This document shows, in pieces, positions 1 through 10,226 of a stretch of DNA of 64,000 bases. The DNA comes from Miscanthus floridulus. Its lineage: Eukaryota; Streptophyta; Magnoliopsida; Poales; Poaceae. A program made the position numbers and the translations under genes. Below the pieces are notes generated by a model. It worked only from the letters and a program-made list of their open reading frames with translations, searched no databases and had not been told where the DNA came from. The stretch spans positions 68,366,485 to 68,430,484 of the forward strand of contig NC_089581.1 of NCBI RefSeq assembly GCF_019320115.1. The letters are read 5' to 3'. Positions within the stretch are counted from its first letter, which is position 1. Each line of letters opens with the position of its first letter.

Positions 1-1799
1 TTATCCTTCTTTTTCACAAACAATGCTGGGCATCCCCACGGAGATGAGCTAGGTTGGATAAGACCTTTGTCCAATAGATCTTGCAATTGAACTTTAAGTT
101 CTGCTAACTCATTGGGTGGCATTCTATAGGGCCTTCTGGATATGGGTGCGGTACCTGGTACTAATTCAATCTTAAATTCCACGTCCCTATCCGGTGGTAG
201 ACCTAGTAATTCCTCTGGAAATACATCCGGAAACTCACAAACCACTGGAATATCACATATGGTGGTGGTTTGGATAGCACAGGCTAAATGTTGGGGTTCG
301 AAATCGCGGGAGAGTGGAACTAGAAAAGCATTCCCTCCCGTGGGTTCTCTCAACATAATAGTACGGGTGCTAGTGTCAATAAGAACACCATGATCCTTCA
401 TCCAATTCATGCCTAAGATTACACTTATCGACAACCCCGGCAATATTATCAAATCTATTGTGTACTCTCTCCCTTGTATCAAGATGAGTACATTTTTGAC
501 TATCTTTTTGGTAGTAATAGTACCCCCTGCTGAACTTATGTTAAAACCCCCTTTACTTACTTCTATAATTTCTTGATCATGTCTAGATGCAAATGCTTGA
601 CTCATAAATGAATAAGAAGCTCCCGAGTCAAATAAAACAACTGCAGGATGCTTGTTGACGAGAAACATACCAGCCATGACAACTTCCCCGGCAGGCACTT
701 CCTCCACAGCGGTATAATGCACTTGTCCCTGACGTGCCCTGGCATTCACCTGCCTCTGATTGTTCTGATTTGAGTTGCTATTCCTCTTGGGGTGGGGGCA
801 CTCCTTGGACCAATGACCTAGTTGGTTGCAGTTGAAACAAGGTTGATTACTTTTGAATCCGGTGGAGCTGTCCTGATTGCCATTTCCTTTTGGTAAGGCA
901 ATAGTGAACGCCTTACGAAACGGTTTCTGTGGCCTGTTATTCTGAGCTTTCGGTGGTGGAGGCCTGAACTTGGATGCAGGTGGACGGAATGGTGGCCTAG
1001 CTACGATAGGCGCTTTTGACTGGAAAGATCCGGATGCACCGGCCTCATATGCCCTCTTGCGACCCTTAGCAACTGCATGCAGGTTGTTGTGGTTTTCTTA
1101 GGTCAAGGCATCACTAATAAACTCATTATACGTGGCACATCTAGAATTTGCCATAGTCTTCATTAATTTGGTACCCAGACCTCGCTTGAAACTCTCAATC
1201 TTTTTCTCTTCAGTATCCACGAAACTTGGAGCATATCTTGACAAGTTGTTGAATGCGTGCATATATTCTGTGAGTGACTTTGTTCCCTAAGTGAGCCTCA
1301 TAAATTCGGCTGCTTTCATGCGCATCAGGCCTGGGGGAATATGGTGTCCCCTAAAAGCCAGCTTGAACTGATCCCAGGTCACTCTCGCATCAGCAGGTAG
1401 AGACGACAGGAAGTGTGTCCACCAGATCCCTGCTGGTCCTTGTAATTGATGAGAAGCATATTCTGCTTTCAGATGTTCGGTGACCCTTAGCAGACGAAAT
1501 TTCTGCTCGATGGTATTTAGCCACTCATCGGCCTGCAGTGGTTCCTCAGCCACCTTGAAGATCGGAGGCTTCGTGTCCAGAAACTCCTTGAATGAACTGT
1601 GCTGATTTGGCTCGGCCCCTGGTTGCTGTGGGTGGCCACGAGCAGTGTTTTGCGCGATGAGGCGCAAAGCTTCCTCCATTGTCCTTTGGCTTCCTAGGAA
1701 CTGGGTAAAGAATTCCTGAGCAGATGGTGGTGGTGGGGGTGGCAAGTCATCCTGGTTGCCATCCTGGCTGCTACTAGCTCCAGCACAGGTGCGCGTCAT
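1..1799 (-). pseudogene. gag-pol polyprotein of element 1 (gag, zinc knuckle, protease, start of RT)
   Basis: Start ATG at 1799, directly preceded by CAG in a splice-acceptor-like context. The N-terminus is acidic and proline-rich (a run of six prolines), followed by a Retrotrans_gag-type domain with GIWWTHFLSSLP. One frame continues through in-frame stops at 1287-1289 and about 1098-1100 into a CCHC knuckle (CFNCNQLGHWSKECP, about 785-845), an aspartic protease with the DSGAS active site (about 600-640) and the beginning of RT (SSPWGCPALFVKKKD at the window edge). Gag would form the capsid, protease would process the polyprotein and RT would copy the RNA. Only two stops over 1.8 kb suggest fairly recent decay. 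Integrase and 3' LTR are off the left edge. Confidence 0.85.
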
Positions 1800-2150
1800 C
1801 TGCGAAGTTGCAACAATAAGCGATTATTGGTTGATGCCAAGAGATTGCAGATGAATTAGGTACTCATGCCAAACTGAAATTACTGGAGAAAATTCTCAAA
1901 AGCACAATAAAAACAGAGGCATTATAATTCATTCTCGCAACATGACATCGCCAATTTGACCACTTATCGTGCTCATAACGCATGTAAATTTAAAGCGTGA
2001 TTACCGTCAAGAACTAGAGTTGCATTGACGTTCAACCAAACGTGCGATTAACATTACAGGATAGTCTGGTTACTAATGCCAACTTGGAACTACAGGTCCA
2101 TTACATAAATCAAGGTGATACATTAGTCTTCCCACTACACGCTAGGTGAT

Positions 2151-3071
2151 CTAATCTTCATCATGATCACTATCGAGGTCAGACGCAGAATCATCTCCTT
2201 CCCCAGGTTCTACTTCTTCTTCAGGTGCCACTTCTTCTTCTTCGTACCCTTCTAGATCCATTTCTGTGGCTCCAGGTGGTACATAAGGGTGGAGCTGATT
2301 GTGTAGTAGATGAACCTCTTCATGCAGATTATCGTTGTATTCTTTTGCATTGGCCAGCTGCTGTCCTAGCTCAAACTGTCAAGCCCTCAGGACATCTTCC
2401 CTGGACCAAGCTGCATTTCGCTGGTGAGTTAACTGAGTCATTTCTTCAGTGAGCCTCTCTATCTCGGCGTCGTGCTCCCTCTGAAGCTGATGTTGGTCTT
2501 CGCGGGCATGACCAAGAGCACCAAACACACGTCTGAGGCTACCTTCAACTCCCTCTAACACTCTCATCACTACGAACATGGCGCTCATGGCAGGGTTATC
2601 GCTGTTCTGCCCTTCTGCTGCACCAATCTCCAAAGATCTTCCTCTTGCCTGCTACCATGAGTCAGTGGAGGGATTACCTCTTGGAAAGACTCCAACCATA
2701 GCGGCTGCCAGCTCCTGAGGAAAATGATCCATGATATCCCTCAGGATCCCAAAGGCTGCCCTGCCAGCTGCTTCTTTAGCAGTCCTGCCAGTCGACTCAT
2801 AACACCAACCTGTCCACTCAGAATCGTCACCTCGGGGACGGACAATGGCCTCCACAGTAACTAAGAGACCTTCTCCCAACCGCTCATTTGCCCAGAAGTA
2901 GCGGGGTTCCATTTCATCGGGATAACCTACATAGCTGAGCACTCTCCACAAGAGTGTAGGCATCCCAAACTCTCCAAGGAACGTGTGACGTTGACGGGTA
3001 TGTGGAGCAAGTTGACGGCTAGGAGCTCTGCCTCCGGTGGACTTGCGAGCAGTCTGCTTGGTGCGTGCCAT
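2151..3071 (-). pseudogene. Extra ORF of element 1: histone H3-tail-like N-terminus, globular domain, coiled coil, acidic tail
   Basis: One frame from ATG 3071 to TAG 2151-2153 (about 306 codons), interrupted by in-frame stops at 2652-2654 and about 2376-2378. The protein begins MARTKQTARKSTGG, then RAPSRQLA. Against histone H3 residues 1-21 this is 18 identities, with changes K14R, R17S and K18R. Residues about 35-130 form a domain with GMPTLLWRVL and TGRTAKEAAGRAAFGILRDI; the latter vaguely resembles the last helix of a dsRNA-binding fold (weak). Next is a charged heptad-like segment (EHDAEIERLTEEMTQLTHQR) and a very acidic end (EEEEVAPEEEVEPGEGDD, ending DSDHDED). It lies between PBS and gag, where some plant Ty3/gypsy elements carry additional ORFs. 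Function is unknown. The frame is open further upstream to 3197, but the H3-like start is directly preceded by CAG, a possible splice acceptor, so the Met at 3071 is preferred. Not a histone gene: there is no histone fold. Confidence 0.8.
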
Positions 3072-3824
3072 CTGCACCATCAACATGTACCCTTTTGTGA
3101 GACAATGCCATAATGGATAAGAGTTACATAACCGAGTAAGAATTTTATAAGGGGAGGAACCATGTAGTTTTGTGAATGGTAATTTAACATGATGCATGCT
3201 CGTTCCGTACGTCCTTACAAACTTAGGAAAAATTTGTTTCTAACGGTAGACACGGTGGCATACATACGTTCTCTCATATAGATCGTAACTAGTCGAACTA
3301 CACGTTTCGTTGTTAGTGTACCTGCATAAAATTTCATTTCAGCCCTAAACCCATAATGAAATATGCAGAATGTAATTGTAAATACTTTCATATATGTATC
3401 CCCATACATATACTTCCGTATCAATCTACCCAACAATAATTTAAACCCACAATTAAATACGTACCATGTACACATGCAAGCATGCATACATAGCCGTACC
3501 AAAGCTAACTCTTCCCGACCGCACGCTCACATCTTGCGGTCATACACTCATCTTACCTTGGCGTAGAGGCATTTGATCCATACATTACCACTCAAGTGAA
3601 TGGCATCCATACTATAGCACGCTGTATGGACGATGAAGTAAAAACCCCCATGTTAGTACTTAAATAGCCACCTAATAGTCCTTAATCTGGGCATAAGGAA
3701 AGTGATCATTGGCACACTTTAGATTTCAAATACCTATTAAATAACTATTAGTTGCTAGAGAAGGGTTTTTGGAACACAAAAACTTTTGTTTTAAATACAC
3801 TTGTGACAATTAACGTTGAATCCT
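3072..3824 (-). other. 5' leader of element 1 between PBS and extra ORF
   Basis: About 750 bases with several short ATG-started frames but no convincing coding domain. The sequence just before the extra ORF reads GATGGTGCAG, compatible with a 3' splice site. If spliced, the upstream ATGs would be removed and the H3-like Met would become the first start codon. Confidence 0.5.
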
Positions 3825-3836
3825 GCTCTGATACCA
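3825..3836 (-). other. Primer binding site, tRNA-iMet type
   Basis: On the minus strand TGGTATCAGAGC lies two bases inside the 5' LTR end. This is the common initiator-methionine tRNA PBS of plant LTR elements. It sets the orientation and the LTR inner edge at 3839. Confidence 0.9.
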
Positions 3837-3838
3837 GC

Positions 3839-6800
3839 TGTCGCAGAACCGACCAATTTATAAGAATACAAGTATAATGGCAATCCGCAAGCGGTCGCAC
3901 TTCATACTTGAACCCATATAAACCCGGTAGTCCGTCGAGTACCACGATGGGTCTCGATAAATGATTTACAACAACCAAGATCGTACAGGATTCAACATAC
4001 ATGCCACATATTACATACGGTTCGCAGATATTTTTCATCATCAGAGTACGAATAAAAAGTTATTACAAACTGAGTTTGGTAAACAAAGCGGAAGCAAATA
4101 AGTTCGAAGATAAAGTTTCCAACATAGTTTGATACAGTGCCAAGCCAGATCATGGTCCACAAAAGCAAAGATAGGAATTACTAAAGAAGCCTGCCCAAGG
4201 CTTACTCCTCATCCACAGCGGGATAGAAGCAACTCTTGCAATAACCATGATACACAGTGCCATCTGCAACAATGGGAAAATAAACCCTGAGTACGAGAAG
4301 GTACTCAGCTAGACTTACCCGTCATGAACCAGAAATAAAATGACTCCAAGGATTGTGCAAGGCTGTATAAGTGGACGTAACTTGACAACATTTTGCGAAA
4401 AAGGCAATTAACCGTTGTACAATTGTGATTCTTTTATCAAGTTAATTGTAACTATCCATTTCTAGATTAGCAACTATCCTGTGCCAAACATGTGATATAT
4501 TATTTAGAATCATACAATAGTAACCATAGCAAGTATTGTAATTCCCTATTCATTTGAACCATCATGTTTCATAATATAGTTGCTACGATGTTGGGACCAG
4601 CCAAGTTTCTCACTATCCGGGAGAGACGGCGATTCGAATCGAATTCAACCAGCTGGGAATTTATTCCTAACACAAACCCAGATCTATCAGCCACGATAGT
4701 CTTAGGTCACCTTTGGTACAACTCAGGTACACATTTCGCGGGTCCGTACCGCGCCACACAATCTAGAACACCAGATGCCAGGATGCTCAGGCCAAGCCTG
4801 CCCTTGGGCTCAGTCTGATCGTTCCCCGGAAGGAGCGCACAACAGAACGGTTCCCAGCCTGAGTTGAATTACTCGGCTTCGCGGTCGGAACAAGTTATCC
4901 GGCCAGCTAAGTGAGAGGCATGCGTTCAATCTTGTCAGAAGCGCCAACAACGGTACGGTCCTTAATCGACACAGACAAGGATAAATCCACACCCAAGACC
5001 TCCATGTCTTGTTGTTCTCTATCGACTTCCCATCCGGTCTCAATTTATTTTTACCATATGGTTCTGTTCCACGATAGCAGATATAGCCAACCGTGCTCCA
5101 GTATCCACCTATCTCTCGTAGGTGACACGACATCACCCGACTTCTACCGGTCTAAGCATGGCTAAGCATATATTTGATCCTGGACCTATACCGGTTAAAG
5201 AGTTAATATCTGGACAAGGAATGTACATGCATCAAGTGGTTTCATTCAACTCTTATACCTAATGCATCAATCATAAATACGTAAGTAAACATTTGTAAAT
5301 TACTGGGAGACTTATAATGCTCCAGGGCTTGCCTCGCAGAAAGGAAGTAGGGCGGTGGTCAGGGCACTCCGGAAGCTCTTCAGGGTTCTGCTCCACGCCT
5401 TCGGGAGCTGGGGCTTGCGGATTCTCCTGTGGGTTCCCTTCCTCTGCTTCTTTGAATTCCAGCAACGTGATCTCTTCCTCCGATCCTAGATGCATGAGTA
5501 TGGTATGAGTATTACGAATGCATAATGTTAACAAGTGCATCGCGTTGTTTGAGTAGGTGCATATCTCTTCTCGATTACTACTTAACTATTTCTACAATGC
5601 ATCGACTACGCCACAAACAGTAGCTACTCGTTTCACTCATAACTGGAGTTCTACAAATCCAAAAACAGTGATCCTGGACTTTCTAGAAAGCTTATCAAAT
5701 TCTCTACAACTTTGTTATTAACCATTTTTACAGTCTACACTAGTTTCAACATGTAACTCATCACACTCTAGAATCAGTCCGAAAATGATTTAACATGCAA
5801 TATAAAGTAAGAATACTTCTACTTTATGTAATCATTCCAAATTTGACAAACTAGAACCTACCAACAGTGTAAGCATACCAATTACAGTTAAGATGATATA
5901 ATGGTGAAGACCAAACTATTTATTAAATTGCCTTTATTATTTTATTTAGATATCTAGGTTAAATAATAAATATATATCAGATGTGCTTAATAAATTTTCA
6001 CAAATTTACAGAGCCTTACTAATGCTATCAAAGGACTACTATAAAAATTTCATGTTATTTTACTAAGTAGAACATTCTATACAAAAATGATAAGGAAGCA
6101 AGGCTTGAAATAGCATAAATGGAAAATCCTATTGAAAAGTGTCAAGCAACAGATTTCTTATTTTTCTTAACATCCACATGGTACTAGTATCACCTCCAAT
6201 AAATTTCATGAATTTTGGACTCATAATTAATTTATAAAAATTCATGCAAGGATTAACTATTTATAAAAGAAAAATCTATAACTATAGATCTACACATGCA
6301 CTGGTCCTCAAATTTTTACCCAAGCTCATGTATGACGAAAATAGCCTACCATAAAAATTTCATAATTTTTGGAGCACAGAAACTCTAGATATAAAATAAA
6401 CAAATTTGAATGCATTCAAAAGCACATTTCAAATCCTTATTTAAATCTCCAGAAATTTCTACTGTTGAAGCCAAGAACATATTTTTACTAAATACTACAC
6501 TTCCTAAGCAACACAATCATATTTATTTCACAATTTTTGGAGCTACCAAACTGAAGATACAAAAATCACAAATCACACTTGAATCTGAAATTTTTGAACT
6601 AGCCTACTCTACTTCTGTCGCTGACCGGTGGGACCTGTCGGTCAGAGGACCCCACATGTCATCGACACCAAAGCAGAGTGGCGGCGCTGTACGCTGCGGG
6701 CACGGCCAGAGCTCGCCGACGGCGAACTCGCCGGCGGTGACATCATCACACGATGATCTACCCGACTTCGCGCATTGATTGAGCTACGTGGGTGGCCTTC

Positions 6801-8223
6801 TCGTCGGAGCTAGCGGCTACGGCGGCGGCCATGGCGGGGTGGAGGTGCGGGTCGACGGTGAAACGCCGGTGGAAGCTACGGTGACACAAACACAAGCTTG
6901 AACGAGCATCTACGAGCTATGGTTGGCCTATTGCACGCTCAAACGTGGCATGCGGTGGTCGGAGTCAGCCGGACCACGGTGACGGAGTGTGGCGGAAGAG
7001 TTCCGGCGAGGCATTGCACGACGCTGGGGCTTACCAAGCTCGGTCAGCGAGCACGGGAGGGAGCAGTGGGTCGCTAAGGCACTAGTGGAGGTGTTGCAGG
7101 GGTGGAGAAGCAGCGAGGGCGAGCTGGCGTTGGCTACGGCGACTGCGAAGGCGCGGGCCGAGCTCGGCTGTCGCTGCGGCGAGGAAGGCGGAGCAGAGAT
7201 TGGGAAATGAGGCGCGGGGTGGCTCGGGCGGGCGCTGGCGACGTTAAGGCCGCGCTCGGGCACGTCGTGGCCTGCGCGATCAGAGCGCTGGCGACGCGCG
7301 GCCATCGCCGGGGACATGCGGCGCACGGGTTCTACCGGTGTCGGCCACTGAATGGTGCCCGGTTTAGTTCGTCAGAGCACCGTTGGCCGCCTGACAGCGA
7401 GTTTTCTCGTTGATTTAACTGCTAATCCGTGGCTCCAACTCGTAAATGATCTAAATGACTTTCGTAGTCCTAAGTACCAGCTACAAATGTTGTTCAATCA
7501 TCTCGTGCTAATTCGCAACCAAAACTGAGAAAAATCATGCTCAAGGTTGGCCTATCAGGCTGTCAGGGTTCCTGACTTAGAAAAAAAAATCGTTAAGTGT
7601 TGAAAGCTGGGTTTTGCTGGTTTTTGTGGGACCCAATCAAGCATGTTAGAAGCTAAATCAGTCCATGACCCAAAAATAAAAGTTGTTCCTTATGTCAAAC
7701 ACTACAACTTTGCTTTAGTGACCTCCTCCATGCAAGGTCTCTAACACCTAGTTCAACTTTAGTCAAACATGTCACTTTGAAATCATGATACACATTCAAA
7801 CCATGGCTAAATGACCAAACTAGCCCTAGCACTAAATACCAAAGTTGTTCCTAATGATATTCTAAGCATGTTAAAACAATTTGCAAGGTCATTTAAGCAT
7901 TTCATGTAGTAGTCACTCATATAGCTATTCAGGTCAACACATGAAATATCACTTAAGTGCTTGATCATGAAATGTGGCCTTCATGAACAAGGTTCCTTTT
8001 GTTATCCTAAGTGTAGCTAAGGTGTTTTAGTGACTAGCACTACCCACTTGCATTCATTTGTACATGATCATATGCATATGTTCTAAGAAACACGAGATAA
8101 CAAGTAATGTTTCATATGTTTCGATCAAATGTTTCAATTGTAAATGATGATTTATGATTGCTTGATGCTCATGCTCATGTTATGCAAGTCAAGGTATGCA
8201 AGGCTAACACCCGAGGTGTTACA
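3839..8223 (-). repeat. 5' LTR of element 1, about 4.4 kb
   Basis: On the minus strand it begins TGTAACACC at 8223 and ends TGCGACA at 3839 (TG...CA). It shares blocks with the LTRs at 22938-27252, 27984-31566 and 34996-39314, notably the motif about AAACCCTGAGTAC near 4280-4330 and the 'gactccaagga' block after it. A GC-rich island at about 6620-7400 sits in an otherwise AT-rich LTR, as in the related LTRs. Short ORFs in it are not conserved and are taken as noise. Confidence 0.85.
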
Positions 8224-10170
8224 ATGGCCCCTAGAGTAGTTTTTTGAAATGGTTTGGAGTACCCTCCATGGGCTTCCGACCATCTCTTCGGTCAGTGGCG
8301 GCCAAGAGAGAGCCCTCACGCTGTTGCTTCTTGTTCTTCTTTTTGGTGGGACAATTGGAGGTGCCTTTGCCGGTGTCCTCATCTCACCACACCTTGCCAT
8401 CGAGATGATCTAAGATGGCACCAACCGCTTCTTCACCCAAGGCATGGCTGGTGGTGATGTCCAGGAGTTCCTTGGTGGTTCATGGGCCCTTATGTCCTAG
8501 CTTGTGAACTAGAGACTCGAAGGTGGTCCTAGATAGGAAAGCTCCTATAATGTCGGTGTCGACGATGTTAGGGAGCTTGTTGCATTGCTGGGAGAAGCAT
8601 CGGATGTTACCATAGAGTGTTTCTTTGGCCTTCTGCCGATAGTTCTTGAGGTCCTAGGGGTTTCTAGGGTGCTTGTATGTGCCCTAAAAGTTTCCCATGA
8701 AGATTTCCTTCAGGTCCATCTAACTTTGGATTCTGTTGGATGGAAGGTGTTCCAAATAGGTTCTTGCCAAATTGGGCAAGAACAATGGAAGGTTGCAGAT
8801 AATGAAGTCATCATTATCCACACCACTGGCTTGGTAGGCAAGCTGATAGTCTTTGAGCCATAGTCCAGGGTTTGTTTCCCTATAGTACTTCGGGATATTG
8901 GTTGGCGGTCGGTACCTTGGTGGGAAGGCAGCGTTGAGGATGTGTTGGCCGAAGGCCTAAGGCCCTAATAGGCCAGGGCTTGGGCTTCAGTCCTCACCAC
9001 TATCATAGCGTCCGCCATGGCAAGGGTGATAGCCGTGTCTGGCTCCCTCTCTCGAGTCATTGTAGCCAGGTCTATGGGCATTGAGGGTGTTGCGTGTGTC
9101 ATGGTTGTGGCCGAGACGCTAATGCACCAGGACCGTGGTGTGCTACCTACTTCCTTGTGGTTCTTGGTGGACCGACATGTCCCTAATAGGATGCTCTGAG
9201 GGCGTGCATTGGCTAGCGTTGAGCTTGCATCACTGAGACAATGAGCTTTCAGACTGCTACACCGCCGCACGCTCGAGCAGTGTGCGAATCTCATGGTGGG
9301 CCTGATGATCCTCGGGTGTCGTGACTTCTAGAAGGCCATTGAGCAAGGCCTTCACGGTGGCGATGTTCTAGACCACCTAGGACAAGGGAGGGAGGGCTTC
9401 ATCATCAGTGATGATCCTCTGGTTCATGTCATGGGCCATTGTGCAGGCGCGCCCACCGTCTCCGTGGCGCTCGATCTCCTGATCGAGCTCCATGCATTTT
9501 GCTTGAGCTAGAGTCACACTTCCTCGATCTCTTAGTGTTGGGCTTTCAACTGCTCCACTGGCATGCATGGCGAGGCCACTCTCTCGCTCTTAGCCTCGTC
9601 GTCATGGCCATTTGTTGGGGTAGCCTCCTCCTCATGGATGCTTTTGGCGTGCCCCTTAGGGGTACCCATCATGAAGCATTCATGAGAGGGGTGGTGGCTT
9701 CCCCTGCCAGAGTCAGAGCCAGAGGGTGACTCTGGCTCCTCTACCAGGAGGTCATGGAAAGATTCCATGGTGTGTTTGATCACCCCCACAAATTCATCGT
9801 TCATGGGTGGTGGGACCATGCATTGTACCACAAGGTGGCTAATGGTCGCCGCAGCATTGCGGAGACTGAATGGAAGCACTGTCAGGGTGCTCCGTATAAG
9901 GTGTTCTAGAGAGAGGGGTTCCCCTCTAGTGAGCCATGCCATGACGTTGGCATCAGAGAAGGGGAGGTGGCATGGGTCCTTCCTAGATGGTTGGGGTCCT
10001 AGGGAGATGCCGAGCTAGTGCTCAACCCTCCCATAGTCGAGGCTAATGGAGGGAAGAGGTTGGATGGTGACATGAGCCAATGCCAACTCTCCTCCCACCA
10101 TGATGATGAAATCTAGGTCCCTGAAGTGCACGTGTGAGCCTGGGACCCAGTTGATACCGTGGCTAGCCAT
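8224..10170 (-). pseudogene. Decayed Tat-lineage gag
   Basis: From ATG 10170 (MASHGINWVPGS...) the frame is broken by stops and shifts but recognisable gag segments remain. These include LTVLPFSLRNAAATISHLV and ECFMMGTP in the N-terminal half. Further on are YYRETNPGLWLKDYQLAYQ, DFIICNLPLFLPNLARTYLEHLP and TTKELLDITTSHALGEEAVGAIL, typical of the Retrotrans_gag domain in grass Tat-lineage elements. It would have encoded the capsid protein. Reading ends at 8224, where element 1 begins. Confidence 0.75.
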
Positions 10171-10210
10171 CTGTGGCCTGATTTTAATGTCAAAACACGC
10201 AAAGGTCTTC

Positions 10211-10225
10211 TACCTAGCACGCCAA
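10211..10225 (-). other. Primer binding site-like sequence of the Tat-lineage element
   Basis: The minus strand reads TTGGCGTGCTAGGTA one base inside the LTR end. The position fits a PBS. I cannot name the tRNA with certainty. Confidence 0.6.
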
Positions 10226-10226
10226 C

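Larger units (their letters stand above)
1..8223 (-). mobile_element. Tekay/Del-like Ty3/gypsy LTR retrotransposon, 5' part (element 1)
   Basis: Minus-strand element. From right to left it has a long 5' LTR (3839-8223), a PBS matching initiator tRNA-Met (3825-3836), a leader, an extra ORF with a histone-H3-like N-terminus (2151-3071), then gag, zinc knuckle, protease and the start of reverse transcriptase, where the window ends. The gag type and the long LTR starting TGTAACACC fit the chromoviral Tekay/Del clade of plants; this lineage call is from family knowledge. It interrupts the gag of the Tat-lineage element at 8224. The right-hand target-site copy would be ATGGC (8224-8228); the left copy lies outside the window. 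The integrase and any chromodomain are also outside, so the clade call is not proven. Confidence 0.85.

Noticed and set aside
142..393. Plus-strand 83-codon ORF
   Set aside because: Antisense to the well-supported protease/RT coding sequence of element 1.
2652..3197. A genuine histone H3 gene
   Set aside because: Only the first ~21 residues match; no histone fold follows, and the context (PBS, gag) is a retrotransposon.
3825..3836. tRNA gene fragments at the TGGTATCAGAGC sites (also 14668, 34982)
   Set aside because: They are primer binding sites complementary to tRNA 3' ends next to LTRs; no cloverleaf is present.
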